Positions 16,127 to 25,599 of a stretch of 64,000 nucleotides of DNA are shown piece after piece. This DNA is from JAENVU01 sp031422675 (lineage in GTDB: Bacteria > Actinomycetota > Acidimicrobiia > IMCC26256 > JAENVU01), in the NCBI GenBank assembly GCA_031422675.1, contig JANPMG010000167.1, positions 1 through 64,000 on the forward strand, in the 5' to 3' direction. The notes under the pieces are model-generated. The model saw nothing but the letters and a program-made list of their open reading frames with translations. It searched no databases and was not told where the DNA came from. How positions within the stretch are numbered: the first letter of the stretch is position 1; every line of letters begins with the position of its first letter. The position numbers and the translations under genes were made by a program.

Positions 16127-17611
16127 TCAGCGATGCCATGGTGACTGCTCGCTGCTCGCCCAGAACTCCTGGGCTCGATCGCCGGTGGCCGCGGTGAGTT
16201 CCACGCCGTGACTCATGGCGAGCTGCTCCATCCGCACGAAGCGGTCACGGAACCGGCCGGCCCACCCGCGCAGGGCACTCTCGCCGTCCACGCCCTGTGC
16301 GCGCGCCACCACCACGGCGCCGGCGAGCAGTTCACCGAGTGCGTGCTCGGTGGCTCGGGCATCCGCACTCACGCGCAGCGCGGCCAGGGCCGCGTCCATT
16401 GCGGCGAACCCGTCAGCATCGAGATCCGGCTCGAGCCCCACGCTGGCGGCCTTGCGGTACAGCTTGTGCACGTACAGCAACGATGCCAGCCCGGGGCTGA
16501 TGCCGTCGACCAACGACGTGCTCGACCGCTCGGATTTCTTGATCTGTTCCCAGTTCGCGAGCACGTCGGACGCGGTCGCAGCATCGACCTCACCGAACAC
16601 GTGCGGATGGCGGCGCACCAGCTTGTCGTGCACGGCCGTCGCGACGTTCCCGAGATCGAAGGCGCCGGCCTCGGCCGCGAGGATCGAGTGGAACACCACC
16701 TGGAACAACAGGTCACCGAGTTCGTCCTCGACCCGCGCGTACGCGTCGAGATCCACGTCGCCGGCTGGCGCGTCGCTCGGGAGCTGCTCCAGGACCTCGA
16801 CAGTTTCGTACGCCTCCTCGAGGAGGTAACGCGTGAGCGAGTGATGATTCTGCTCGGCGTCCCACGGACAGCCACCCGGACCGCGGAGGCGACGCGCCAG
16901 CCCGACCAACCGCGCCACATCACCTGCGATCGAATGCTCACCGGCGTCGACGAAGACCGACGTGAGGTGATCGGGTACGACGGCGCGATCCAAATCGACG
17001 AGCGAGACCTCGGAGATCAGCTCGCTGGGCAGACCCAACCGCTGGAGCACCACCACGGGCGTGGTCGGCGGGAGCGCATCCAGGAGCGCGAGCTTCAGAT
17101 CGGAGAGCACGATCGGGTTGATGCAGTGTCCGATCAGGAGCGGCCCACTCCGACCGGCGGCGGACGGGACGAAATCCTGTGCGTCCACGATGTGGGTGCC
17201 CGTCATCGGATCCCGGCCCAGGCGCGTCCAGGCCAGATCCACGAACGACAGCCCGGGAACCACCACCACGTCGAGGTCCGGTCCGGCGCGGTGCCGGAGG
17301 AGTCCGACGGTGCGCTCGGCCACACCAGGGTTTCCCGGCACCGCGTAAACCACCTCGCCATGGTCACGCGCCGCGTCGATCAGCGAGTTGACGATCGTGC
17401 GGTAGAGCACATCGAAATCAGCCGCCGCGTCGTACGCCGCGTCGAACGTGCTGAACGTGATCCCGGCGGCCTCGAGTTCGGTGACCGCTGGATGGCGCCC
17501 GGTCCGGGCGAACCGATGCGCGACGCGCTCGATGGGGGCGAGCGCGGCCGGCAGCAGCAGATCCAGCCCGGCCGGGCCGAGCCCCACCACGACGACGCGC
17601 GCCGTGGTCAC
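16127..17611 (-). CDS. mazG: MazG NTP pyrophosphohydrolase fused to a tetrapyrrole-methylase-like domain
   Basis: This protein of 494 residues resembles the YabN-type fusion. Residues 1-220 form a SAM-dependent tetrapyrrole-methylase-like domain (VVVVGLGPAGLDLLLPAAL, VVYAVPGNPGVAERTVGLL). Residues 235-480 form a MazG domain with GPGGCPWDAEQNHHSL, the EExxE-type metal sites in LEEAYETVEVLEQL and VEDELGDLLFQVVFHS, and RRHPHVFGEV. MazG hydrolyses aberrant or alarmone-related NTPs; the role of the methylase domain is unknown. GTG 17611 overlaps the upstream SurA-like stop by 4 bp (GTGA). Confidence 0.93.
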   Translation of the reverse strand: MTTARVVVVGLGPAGLDLLLPAALAPIERVAHRFARTGRHPAVTELEAAGITFSTFDAAYDAAADFDVLYRTIVNSLIDAARDHGEVVYAVPGNPGVAERTVGLLRHRAGPDLDVVVVPGLSFVDLAWTRLGRDPMTGTHIVDAQDFVPSAAGRSGPLLIGHCINPIVLSDLKLALLDALPPTTPVVVLQRLGLPSELISEVSLVDLDRAVVPDHLTSVFVDAGEHSIAGDVARLVGLARRLRGPGGCPWDAEQNHHSLTRYLLEEAYETVEVLEQLPSDAPAGDVDLDAYARVEDELGDLLFQVVFHSILAAEAGAFDLGNVATAVHDKLVRRHPHVFGEVDAATASDVLANWEQIKKSERSSTSLVDGISPGLASLLYVHKLYRKAASVGLEPDLDADGFAAMDAALAALRVSADARATEHALGELLAGAVVVARAQGVDGESALRGWAGRFRDRFVRMEQLAMSHGVELTAATGDRAQEFWASSEQSPWHR

Positions 17612-18720
17612 GGGGTGGTCGTACTACTCGTCCCGCTCGGCGCGCTCGGCGGCGGCGTGCTCTCCGGCGGCGTGCTCTCGGGCGGCGGGGTCGAACCCTC
17701 GGACGCAGGCGGGGTGGACGAGGGCGCACCGGGCTCCGTCGACGGCGGCGTCGGCGGGCGACTCTTCGAGGGCTTCGGGGTCGGCGGTTCGATGGTGAAC
17801 TGACCGCCCTGGCGCCGCAACGTTCCGAACCGGGCGTTGACGTAGAGCTTGGCCCGCTTCAAGAACTTCTCGACGATCGGCGCCAGTGGATCGGCGGGCG
17901 GGGCGGTGGCGTTCACGAGCGGCGCCGCGTTGTCCGGGGTGAGTTCCAATACCTGGATCACGTGATACCCGAACTGGGTCTGGACCGGCTCGGACAATCC
18001 ACCGACCGGCGTGGCCACGGCACCCGCCTGAAAGGCGGGATCGAACTGAGCCCACTGCGACGAGTCGACGCACGTCAACAGACCGCCCTGTTCCTTGGCG
18101 CCGGTGTCGGTGGACACCTGGGCCGAAACGTCGGCGAAGGCGGATCCCTGCTTGATCTGGTCGATGACCTGCTGCGCCTGCTCGACGGTGGGGACGAGGA
18201 TGTGGGCGACGAGCTTCTTGCTCGCGCAGTCACCCTCGAGCGCCTGGTACGCCTGTTGGAGCGCCGGTGCGTTCGAGACCGGCTTCAACGAGGCGCGCAA
18301 CGCCGCTTGCAGCGCCGCCGACGCCACCAACTTGGCGCGGAGGCGGGCCGGCAGCTGGGCGAAGGTCGGGCCACTGGACTGACCCTGTTCGAATTGCGTG
18401 CGCGCCGCAGCCTTGTCTTCCTGGGTGGCGGTGACCTTGCGCTGCTTCGCGATCAAGGCAATGGCTTCGTTCTGCATCAGCGACACGAGCCACTGTGCGG
18501 CGAAGCTCGTAGGCACCGGACCGTTCTTGGTCAGGCGAACGCCCTGCTGCTTGAGTGAGGTGCGGAAGAACGCGGACTGTGCGAAGTCCGACACGTCGTT
18601 GGTGACGGTCGCGCTCGAGATGTCGTGGCCGTTCACGCTGGCCGCAACCGCAGACTTGGTCGAGCACGCCGACAGTGCAACGAGCGCGCCGAGCAGGATG
18701 AGGGAAAGAGTCCGTTTCAT
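17608..18720 (-). CDS. SurA/PrsA-like peptidylprolyl isomerase lipoprotein
   Basis: This is an extracytoplasmic folding factor anchored as a lipoprotein. The signal peptide ends in the lipobox LSAC (Cys at about residue 19). A SurA N-terminal-like helical region spans about 25-150. A parvulin domain covers about 165-265, with LVAHILVPT, DTGAKEQGGLL and FGYHVIQVLEL. The last 75 residues are a Pro/Ser/Thr-rich tail, probably disordered in the wall. TAGGCT lies 9 nt before the ATG, giving at most a few leader bases. It overlaps mazG by 4 bp. Its clients are unknown. Confidence 0.9.
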   Translation of the reverse strand: MKRTLSLILLGALVALSACSTKSAVAASVNGHDISSATVTNDVSDFAQSAFFRTSLKQQGVRLTKNGPVPTSFAAQWLVSLMQNEAIALIAKQRKVTATQEDKAAARTQFEQGQSSGPTFAQLPARLRAKLVASAALQAALRASLKPVSNAPALQQAYQALEGDCASKKLVAHILVPTVEQAQQVIDQIKQGSAFADVSAQVSTDTGAKEQGGLLTCVDSSQWAQFDPAFQAGAVATPVGGLSEPVQTQFGYHVIQVLELTPDNAAPLVNATAPPADPLAPIVEKFLKRAKLYVNARFGTLRRQGGQFTIEPPTPKPSKSRPPTPPSTEPGAPSSTPPASEGSTPPPESTPPESTPPPSAPSGTSSTTTP

Positions 18721-18815
18721 GGCTGTCGGAGCCTATCGGCGGACCACTGCGACAAGCGGACGGAGCGCCTCGTCGACCCGCCGACCCGCCGACTCGTCAT
18801 CTCGGCCGCGATCTC

Positions 18816-21800
18816 CTACGCCGGGGCGGGCGCGAGGTCCGGGGCCATTGCGGGGACCAGCTCGCGCAGCAGATCCACCAACGCGTCGGCCACCGCCTCC
18901 GGGGGCGCGCTGACCGGTACCGCGATCTCGCCGTCGTCCTTGATGACGGACTTCGGGTAGAGCCGCTTGAGCCGGACCTTGCGGCTTTCGAGCAGTTCGA
19001 GTCCGTCGATGCGCGCGATGCCCTTCTGCACGGAGACACTCGTCGCGCGGGCACGCACGCACTCGGCGCGGAGCCGGGCCGCGCCGAGAAGCGCCTCGGC
19101 CGATGGCGGGATCGGGCCGTAGCGATCCAACCATTCGGTGCGGATGTCCTCCACGTCATTCGGGTCCACCACCGCGGCGAGGCGCCGATACGCCTCCATC
19201 CGCACGTCGTCGCGGCTGATGTACTCGCGCGGCAGATGCGCGTCGAGCGGGAGGTCAAGCACCACCTCGAACGGCTCCACCGGCTTCTCGCCCTTCAACT
19301 CGCCCACCGCTTCGGTGACGAGTTCACAGTAGAGGTCGAAGCCCACCGCTGCGATGTGGCCGCTCTGCGCGCCCCCGAGCAGATTGCCGGCGCCGCGGAT
19401 CTCGAGGTCTCGCATCGCGAGCTTGAAGCCCGACCCCAGATCGGTGAACTCGCCGATGGCCTTGAGCCGCTCGTAGGCCTCTTCCGAGAGCGCGCGGTCG
19501 GCGGGATGCAACAGGTACGCGTACGCGCGCTGACCGCGCCGACCCACCCGGCCCCGCAATTGGTAGAGCTGCGCGAGTCCGAGCAGATCGGCCCGATCGA
19601 CGACCATCGTGTTCACCGTCGGCATGTCGAGCCCGCTCTCGACGATGGTGGTGCACACCAACACGTCGTACTCGCGGTCCGCGAAGTCCAGCACCACGCG
19701 CTCGAGCCGACCTTCGTCCATCTGCCCGTGGGCGATCGCGATGCGCGCCTCCGGGACGAGGTGGCGCACCTGTTCGGCGACGTGTTCGATGTCCTGCACG
19801 CGGTTGTGCACGTAGAACACCTGACCCTCACGGAGCAGTTCCCGCCGGATCGCCTCACTCACCGCGCGGTCGTCGTACTCACCGACGTAGGTGAGGATCG
19901 GCTGGCGTGCCTCGGGCGGCGTCTGCACCAGAGACAGATCCCGAATCCCGGTGAGACTCAGTTCGAGCGTGCGCGGGATCGGGGTGGCCGTGAGCGTCAG
20001 GACATCCACGTGGGCCCGCAGGTGCTTGATCTTCTCCTTGTGCGTCACGCCGAACCGTTGCTCCTCGTCGATCACGAGCAACCCGAGGTTCTTGAACTCG
20101 ATGTCCTGGGAGAGCAGGCGATGCGTCCCGATGACCACATCGATCTCGCCACTCTTCAACCCCTTGGCCACTGCGTTCTGTTCGGCCGTGGTGAGGAATC
20201 GGGACAGCACCTCGACCCGCACGGGATAGCCGGCGAAGCGTTCCCGGAAGGTCTGGCCGTGTTGGTTGGCGAGCAGCGTGGTCGGGCCGAGGATCGCCAC
20301 CTGCTTCCCGTCCTGGACCGCCTTGAACGTGGCCCGCAGCGCGACCTCGGTCTTGCCGAACCCCACATCCCCGCAGATCAGCCGATCCATCGGCAGCGTG
20401 GCCTCCATGTCGGCCTTCACCTCTTCGATGGCGCGGAGTTGGTCCGGCGTTTCCTCGTGCGGGAACGCGTCCTCGAGCTCGCGTTGCCACACGGTGTCCG
20501 GCGAGAACGCGTAGCCCGGCGTAGCCAACCGCTTGCGGTAGAGGATCACGAGCTCGGCCGCGATCTCGCGCACCGCCGATCGCACCTTGGCGCGCGTCTT
20601 CGACCACTCCGATCCGCCCATGCGCGACAACGACGGCGAGTCGCCGCCCGTGTAGCGCCGCACGGTGCCGACCTGATCGGTGGGGACGTACAACTTGTCC
20701 CCGCCGCGATAGGCGATGAGCAGGTAGTCCCGCTCCACCCCGCCGATCGCCCGGGCGACCATGCCCTCGTACTTCCCGACACCGTGCACTTGGTGCACGA
20801 TGAAGTCACCGGGCTTCAAGTCGTCGTAATAGTCGACGGCCTTGCGCGCGCCGCGTGCGGTGCGGTGAACCCGGCGCCGCCCGGTGAGGTCCGCTTCGGC
20901 CACCAACGCGAGGTGCGCGGCGGCGATCACCACACCTCGTTCGAGCGGGGCGACCACCACGGTGACGACACCGGGCCGGATCGGCCCGCCCACCATCACG
21001 TCGACGCCTTCGCCCGCGAGCACGTCGGCGAGCCGCCGCGCCGAGCCCTCACCCTCGGCCGCGAGCACCACTCGATGCTGGTTGCGGACGAGCTGGCGGA
21101 TCCGCTCCGCGAGCGCCTCGACATCGCCGACCACGGGATCGAACGCGGCCGCGCCGAGCTGGGGCGTATCGGGCGACTCCGGCGTCGACAACACCGAGGT
21201 GGTGGCAACGCGCGTCCGCGCGAGGAGGCGGTCGAACGGCAACGAGAGCCGCGGGAACTCGTCGTCGGCCGCGCCCCAGGTGCCCGCCAAGGTCTGGGCG
21301 AGCGACGCCTCTTCTTCCAGGAGATCCTGCGCGCGGTCGCGCATCCGGCGGGGCTCCACGAGCAGGACGCGCGCCCCCGAAGGCAGCAGATCCGGGAGGA
21401 GGTGGTCCTCGGCCGTCAGCCAGGGCAGCCACGACTCCATGCCGTCGAAGATCTGGCCCTCTGCGAGGCGATCCCACTGCTCCCGACCCCACGGAGCATC
21501 GGTGAGCAACTCGCGAGCGCGCTCGCGTACTTCCTCGGTCGGGAGCAGCTCCCGACACGGGAACACCGTGACTTCCTCGATCACGTGGGTACTGCGCTGG
21601 TCGGTCACTGCGAACTGCGACAGCCGCTCGACCTCGTCACCCCACTGATCGATCCGCACAGGGTGTTCGGCGGTCGCCGGGAACACATCGACGATCGAGC
21701 CGCGTACGGCCACCTCGCCCCGGCCCTCGACCTGATACTCCCGGCGGTAGCCCATCCTGATGAGCCGTTCCACGAGCTCGTCCCGGTCCATCGAGTCGCC

Positions 21801-22238
21801 GGCGCGCAGCCGCACCGGCTCGATGGCCTCGACGTGGGGGCCGAGGCGTTGCACGAGCGCCCGAACCGGCGCCACCACAACTGCGGGCGCGGTGTCGCCA
21901 CCTTCTCGGAGCCGCCACATCACGCGCAGCCGCCGGCCCATGGTCTCGAGCGCCGGGGACACCCGCTCGAACGGGAGGGTCTCCCACGCCGGGAACAGCT
22001 CCACCTGGTCGGCGCCGAGCATGGGAACGAGGTCGCCCGCGATGCGCTCGGCTTCGGCGACGGTCGGCACCGCCACCAACACCGGCCGGACACCGGCGAG
22101 TCGGTGCACGGCGGCGGCGAAGATCGGCCGGGCCGCTTCGGGGACTGCCACGATCTCGGCGCGCCCCGACGCCACCGCAGCGACCGCGTCATCCTCGGCG
22201 AGCAGCGTCGGCAGCGCGGCGAGGGGGGGCTCGGACAT
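18816..22238 (-). CDS. mfd: Transcription-repair coupling factor
   Basis: Mfd removes RNA polymerase stalled at DNA lesions and recruits UvrA. The protein has 1140 residues, the family length. Seen in order are the UvrB-homology N-terminal region (ELFPAWETLPFERVSP), the RNAP-interacting CarD-like domain (GDFIVHQVHGVGKYEG, about 480), a RecG-like helicase with Walker A GDVGFGKTEVALRA and DEEQRFG, TATPIPRTLELSL, the helicase C domain (GLDMPTVNTMVVDRAD, QLRGRVGRRGQRAYAY) and the C-terminal TRCF domain. ATG 22238 follows an in-frame GTG at 22241; either may be used. It lies between hldE and the SurA-like gene on the same strand. Confidence 0.98.
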   Translation of the reverse strand: MSEPPLAALPTLLAEDDAVAAVASGRAEIVAVPEAARPIFAAAVHRLAGVRPVLVAVPTVAEAERIAGDLVPMLGADQVELFPAWETLPFERVSPALETMGRRLRVMWRLREGGDTAPAVVVAPVRALVQRLGPHVEAIEPVRLRAGDSMDRDELVERLIRMGYRREYQVEGRGEVAVRGSIVDVFPATAEHPVRIDQWGDEVERLSQFAVTDQRSTHVIEEVTVFPCRELLPTEEVRERARELLTDAPWGREQWDRLAEGQIFDGMESWLPWLTAEDHLLPDLLPSGARVLLVEPRRMRDRAQDLLEEEASLAQTLAGTWGAADDEFPRLSLPFDRLLARTRVATTSVLSTPESPDTPQLGAAAFDPVVGDVEALAERIRQLVRNQHRVVLAAEGEGSARRLADVLAGEGVDVMVGGPIRPGVVTVVVAPLERGVVIAAAHLALVAEADLTGRRRVHRTARGARKAVDYYDDLKPGDFIVHQVHGVGKYEGMVARAIGGVERDYLLIAYRGGDKLYVPTDQVGTVRRYTGGDSPSLSRMGGSEWSKTRAKVRSAVREIAAELVILYRKRLATPGYAFSPDTVWQRELEDAFPHEETPDQLRAIEEVKADMEATLPMDRLICGDVGFGKTEVALRATFKAVQDGKQVAILGPTTLLANQHGQTFRERFAGYPVRVEVLSRFLTTAEQNAVAKGLKSGEIDVVIGTHRLLSQDIEFKNLGLLVIDEEQRFGVTHKEKIKHLRAHVDVLTLTATPIPRTLELSLTGIRDLSLVQTPPEARQPILTYVGEYDDRAVSEAIRRELLREGQVFYVHNRVQDIEHVAEQVRHLVPEARIAIAHGQMDEGRLERVVLDFADREYDVLVCTTIVESGLDMPTVNTMVVDRADLLGLAQLYQLRGRVGRRGQRAYAYLLHPADRALSEEAYERLKAIGEFTDLGSGFKLAMRDLEIRGAGNLLGGAQSGHIAAVGFDLYCELVTEAVGELKGEKPVEPFEVVLDLPLDAHLPREYISRDDVRMEAYRRLAAVVDPNDVEDIRTEWLDRYGPIPPSAEALLGAARLRAECVRARATSVSVQKGIARIDGLELLESRKVRLKRLYPKSVIKDDGEIAVPVSAPPEAVADALVDLLRELVPAMAPDLAPAPA

Positions 22239-22354
22239 CACTCCACTCTGACCGACGCGACGGCGGCCGGGCGAACGGGATCACGTTGCGCTCTGACCCG
22301 GCGCCGCCCGCGATCGGGCCGGTGCGTGACCGGTGCGCGACCGACGTGGACGCG

Positions 22355-23836
22355 CTACGGGCGTTGCAGGAGGCGGTCGAGGGTTGCCGTCGTGCTCTGG
22401 CCCTCGGTCAGCGGCGCCCGCAGGACTCGACCACCCCAGGACCGGACTTCAGTCCCGCCGATGATGTCCTCGTCGGCGTAGTCCTCGCCCTTGATCAGGA
22501 CATCGGGCCGGATGGCTTCGATCACCGCGAGTGGCGTCGGTTCGGCGAAGAGCACGATCGCATTGACCGACGCCAACCCCGAGAGCACCTGCGCGCGCGC
22601 GTCTTCAATGTTGAGCGGCCGACCGGTGCCCTTCAGATCGCGCACGGACGCGTCCGTGTTGAGTCCGACGATCAGCCGATCGCAGTTCCGGCGAGCCCAG
22701 TCGAGATAGATCACGTGTCCCGCGTGCACCAGATCGAAGCACCCGTTGGTGAAGCCGACTTCGTGGCCTTCGTTCCGCCAACGTGTGACCAGTGCCACCG
22801 CGGACTCGAGCGAGACCACCTTCTCGTGGAGTGGAGCGGGCATATCGCCCGCGGGTCCGAGCGCGGCGAGGAGTTGGTCTTGGCGGATCGGGACGGTGCC
22901 GGTCTTGCCGACGATGATGCCGGCCGCGAGGTTCGCGAGCACGGCGGCGTCGTGGGCATCGAGACCGACCGCGATCCCGGCTGCCAGCGTGGCGATGGCG
23001 GTGTCGCCCGCGCCGGACACGTCGAAGACCTCGCGGGCGCGCGCCGGGACGTGCCGAGTGCCCGTGGCCTCCACCAGCGAGATGCCGGCCTCCCCGCGGG
23101 TGAGGGTCACGAAGTCCAGGTCCAACAAGCTGCGCAGGCGAGTAGCCGCTTCCACGAGTTCGAACGCGTTCGACGCCGACACCTGCGTGGTGGCTGCGAG
23201 CTCGGTCTCGTTCGGTGTGACCGTGGTCGCGCCGCGGTACTTCCCGTAATCGAGACCCTTGGGGTCTACCAGGACCGGGATACCGCGGTGGCGGGCGTGC
23301 TTGATCAGGCGCCGGCACAGGTCATCGGCGAGGACCCCCTTGGCGTAGTCGGAGATCACGAGCGCGTCGTAGCCGTCTTCGAGGAGACCGACCACCCGGT
23401 CGTCCCAGGCCCGGCGCTCCACCATGGGCCGCGGCGTCAGGTCTTCGTCGTCGATGCGGACGAGCTGCTGCTGGCCCGACAAAACACGGGTCTTCGTGGT
23501 GGTGGGCCGGCCCCGGATGACGTCCACGCCCTGCACGCGCACCCCGGACAAGCCGAGCAGCTCACGCAACCGTGCACCGGGCTCGTCGTCGCCGGTCCAG
23601 CCCGCGACATCCGCGTGTACCCCGAGGCCGGCGAGATTCAACGCAACGTTGCCGGCGCCACCCACCGACACCGTCTCCCGCCCGAGCCGCACCACCGGAA
23701 CCGGCGCCTCCGGCGAAATCCGCACGACATCGCCGATGAGGTACCGGTCGAGCATGAGGTCGCCGACGACGAGCATGCGGACACCGGCGAACCCGCCACG
23801 CACCGCGGCATGGACGATGTCAGGACGATCGAACAT
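22355..23836 (-). CDS. hldE: Bifunctional heptose-7-phosphate kinase / heptose-1-phosphate adenylyltransferase
   Basis: HldE makes ADP-D-glycero-beta-D-manno-heptose. The kinase half (1-330) is PfkB-type, with SVGGAGNVALNLAGLG, DPKGLDYGKYRG and the catalytic DVSGAGDTAIATLAAG. The nucleotidyltransferase half (about 350-493) has GFTNGCFDLVHAGHVIYL, whose HxGH is catalytic, and VLIKGEDYADEDIIGG. ATG 23836 is preferred over GTG 23842 because GGAGAG is 8 nt upstream. It overlaps gmhA by 17 bp and is read from the same transcript. Complete HldE is expected in Gram-negative LPS pathways; here it probably feeds an envelope glycan or protein heptosylation. Confidence 0.95.
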   Translation of the reverse strand: MFDRPDIVHAAVRGGFAGVRMLVVGDLMLDRYLIGDVVRISPEAPVPVVRLGRETVSVGGAGNVALNLAGLGVHADVAGWTGDDEPGARLRELLGLSGVRVQGVDVIRGRPTTTKTRVLSGQQQLVRIDDEDLTPRPMVERRAWDDRVVGLLEDGYDALVISDYAKGVLADDLCRRLIKHARHRGIPVLVDPKGLDYGKYRGATTVTPNETELAATTQVSASNAFELVEAATRLRSLLDLDFVTLTRGEAGISLVEATGTRHVPARAREVFDVSGAGDTAIATLAAGIAVGLDAHDAAVLANLAAGIIVGKTGTVPIRQDQLLAALGPAGDMPAPLHEKVVSLESAVALVTRWRNEGHEVGFTNGCFDLVHAGHVIYLDWARRNCDRLIVGLNTDASVRDLKGTGRPLNIEDARAQVLSGLASVNAIVLFAEPTPLAVIEAIRPDVLIKGEDYADEDIIGGTEVRSWGGRVLRAPLTEGQSTTATLDRLLQRP

Positions 23837-24401
23837 CGTCACTCTCCGGGATGGAGGCTTCGATCATCTCGCAGAGTAAGTGGCCGAGAAACAGGTGTGC
23901 TTCCTGGATCCGACAGGTGCGGTTGCTGTTCACCACGATCGGATGCTCCACGGTGCGCGCGAGTTTTCCGCCATCACCCCCGGTGAAGCCCACGGTGAGT
24001 GCACCCATCGACGCCGCCGCGTCGATCCCCTGGAGGACGTTCGGGCTGTTGCCCGACGTGGAGAGACCTATTGCGACGTCGCCCGGACGGCACAGCGATT
24101 CGATCTGGCGGGCGAACACCACGTCGAACGCGAAGTCGTTCGCCACTGCAGTCATCAAGGCCGTGTCCGCCACCAACGCGTAGGAACGGATGCCCGGCCG
24201 GTTGCGCTCGAATCGGCCCACCAACTCGGTCGCGAAGTGGAGCGCCTGGGTGGCGCTCCCGCCATTGCCGAACCAGAAGACCGTGCCGCCCGCGGCCACC
24301 CGCTCGATGACTTCCTCCGCCGTCGCCTCCAGCGCGGGCCACGCGGATACGAGGCCCGTCATCATCGATTGGTGTTCGCGAATAGCTTCTTCGAAGTTCA
24401 C
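23820..24401 (-). CDS. gmhA: Sedoheptulose-7-phosphate isomerase
   Basis: GmhA converts sedoheptulose 7-phosphate to D-glycero-D-manno-heptose 7-phosphate, the first step of ADP-heptose synthesis. The protein has 193 residues, the family length, with SIS-domain motifs WFGNGGSATQALHFATELVGRF, AIGLSTSGNSPNV and the catalytic-region RIQEAHLFLGHLLCE. The start is GTG 24401, with GAGAG about 9 nt upstream. The frame stays open far upstream, but that part is antisense to gmhB. It is the first gene of gmhA-hldE and divergent from gmhB across 48 bp. Confidence 0.94.
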   Translation of the reverse strand: MNFEEAIREHQSMMTGLVSAWPALEATAEEVIERVAAGGTVFWFGNGGSATQALHFATELVGRFERNRPGIRSYALVADTALMTAVANDFAFDVVFARQIESLCRPGDVAIGLSTSGNSPNVLQGIDAAASMGALTVGFTGGDGGKLARTVEHPIVVNSNRTCRIQEAHLFLGHLLCEMIEASIPESDDVRSS

Positions 24402-24449
24402 GCGGCATCTCTCGACGGGACCGGGACAGTGCTTGAGGGTAGCAACCGG

Positions 24450-24968
24450 GTGATCCTGCTCGATAGGGACGGGGTCATCAACGTTGATCGTGCCGATTCG
24501 GTCAAAGGCCTCGACGAGCTCCAAATGGAGACCGGCGCAGTCGAGGGGTGTACCCGCCTTCACGACGCCGGATTCACCCTGGCGGTCATCACGAATCAGT
24601 CCGCGGTCGGCCGGGGATGGATGACCACCGAGACCCTCGATTCGGTAAACATTGAGATCGGTCGCCGCCTGGGTGGTCTGGCAATTCACTGGTACGTGTG
24701 TGTTCACGCGCCCGAGGCCGGTTGTCGGTGCCGGAAACCCGACACGCTGCTCCTCGAACAGGCCCATCGGGACCTGGGTTTCGAGCCTACCGAGACCTGG
24801 TTCGTGGCCGATGCGGATCGTGACGTGGAGGCCGCGCTCGGTTTCGGTGTCCGCCCGGCGCTCGTTCGTACCGGCAAGGGGCAGGCGACGGCACGGCGTT
24901 TCCCCGCCGTGCCGGCCTGGGCCGACCTGGACGCTTTCGCGCGTTTCGTGACCGACCCGCGCGGCTAG
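24450..24968 (+). CDS. gmhB: D-glycero-D-manno-heptose 1,7-bisphosphate 7-phosphatase
   Basis: This HAD-family phosphatase supplies heptose-1-phosphate for HldE. It has 172 residues. HAD motif I is ILLDRDGVIN, motif II ITNQSAVGRG, then a zinc loop CVHAPEAGCRCRKP (Cys-x-His plus Cys-x-Cys, the GmhB signature), the lysine in KPDTLLL, and FVADADRDVEAAL. GTG 24450 has GAGGG 10 nt upstream; an in-frame GTG at 24429 would add seven residues. It completes the gmhA-hldE-gmhB set. Its stop overlaps the convergent vapC stop by 4 bp. Confidence 0.92.
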   Translation: MILLDRDGVINVDRADSVKGLDELQMETGAVEGCTRLHDAGFTLAVITNQSAVGRGWMTTETLDSVNIEIGRRLGGLAIHWYVCVHAPEAGCRCRKPDTLLLEQAHRDLGFEPTETWFVADADRDVEAALGFGVRPALVRTGKGQATARRFPAVPAWADLDAFARFVTDPRG

Positions 24969-25348
24969 AGCATCCGGACGGTGACGGGGAGACCGTGGGC
25001 CCGGGAAAGCCGGGCGTCGGCGGTGAGCAGCGGCGCGTCCAACGATTCCGCGAGGGCGACGTAGCACCCGTCGTACACGCTGACGCGATCGTTGAACTCG
25101 AACGCCCGGCTCACCAGCTCGCGAGTCGGCACGATCTCCAGCGGGAGTTCCAGGAGGGCGTCGAGGAGGAGCGCCGCGCTCACCGAGTCCAGGAGTCCCT
25201 GGTGCAGCAGGCGGCGGAGCGCACTGGCCGACTCCGGGAAAACGAGGTCCGGCGCGTACACCTCGCCCTCCAAGCGCGACCGCCACTTCGCCGGCAGTCG
25301 ACCGAGGAGCAGTTCGAGGACGGCCGATGCATCCACCACCGTCGGCAT
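24965..25348 (-). CDS. PIN-domain ribonuclease toxin (VapC family)
   Basis: This is a probable RNase toxin of 127 residues. PIN-domain acidic residues appear in VVDASAVLELLLG (Asp first), LVFPESASALRRL (Glu), NDRVSVYDGCYVALAE (Asp) and LLTADARLSRA (Asp). It starts at ATG 25348, 5 bp after the stop of the small antitoxin gene, as expected for a VapBC operon. VapC targets are usually tRNA or rRNA; this one's target is unknown. The pair lies directly downstream of pth, whose substrate is peptidyl-tRNA, probably by chance. Confidence 0.9.
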   Translation of the reverse strand: MPTVVDASAVLELLLGRLPAKWRSRLEGEVYAPDLVFPESASALRRLLHQGLLDSVSAALLLDALLELPLEIVPTRELVSRAFEFNDRVSVYDGCYVALAESLDAPLLTADARLSRAHGLPVTVRML

Positions 25349-25353
25349 TCGAG

Positions 25354-25593
25354 TTACCGCTGCTCGAGTTGCGCGTCGCGGTGAGCGGCCTGTGCTTGAG
25401 CGCGCGTTGGCCGCGTCACGCTCAACGGCAACCGCGCCGATCGCTCGGCCCATTCGACCAGGGTTTCGGATCGAAGCTCACGGCGAATCGCTCGCAGCAC
25501 GATCTCCCCGACGGTCAGGCCCGACGCCGAGGCACGGCGCCGAAGCTCATCGTGAAGTTCCTCCGGAACGTTCTTCACCTGTAACGCGCTCAC
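25354..25593 (-). CDS. Antitoxin of the VapBC pair (FitA-like ribbon-helix-helix)
   Basis: This antitoxin has 79 residues. The N-terminus (ALQVKNVPEELHDELRRRA) is a ribbon-helix-helix DNA-binding segment like FitA/VapB proteins. The C-terminal part (EWAERSARLP and onward) should bind the PIN toxin. GTG 25593 is chosen because TATCAT lies exactly 6 nt upstream, suggesting a leaderless mRNA. In-frame ATGs at 25620 and 25632 fall inside the palindromic operator and are unlikely. It should repress its own operon by binding that palindrome. Confidence 0.88.
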   Translation of the reverse strand: MSALQVKNVPEELHDELRRRASASGLTVGEIVLRAIRRELRSETLVEWAERSARLPLSVTRPTRAQAQAAHRDAQLEQR

Positions 25594-25599
25594 GGGCCG

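Noticed and set aside
19236..22481. Plus-strand frame of over 1000 codons opposite mfd
   Set aside because: It mirrors the mfd gene; high GC third positions keep the antisense frame open. Composition is His/Arg/Gly-rich and matches no known protein.
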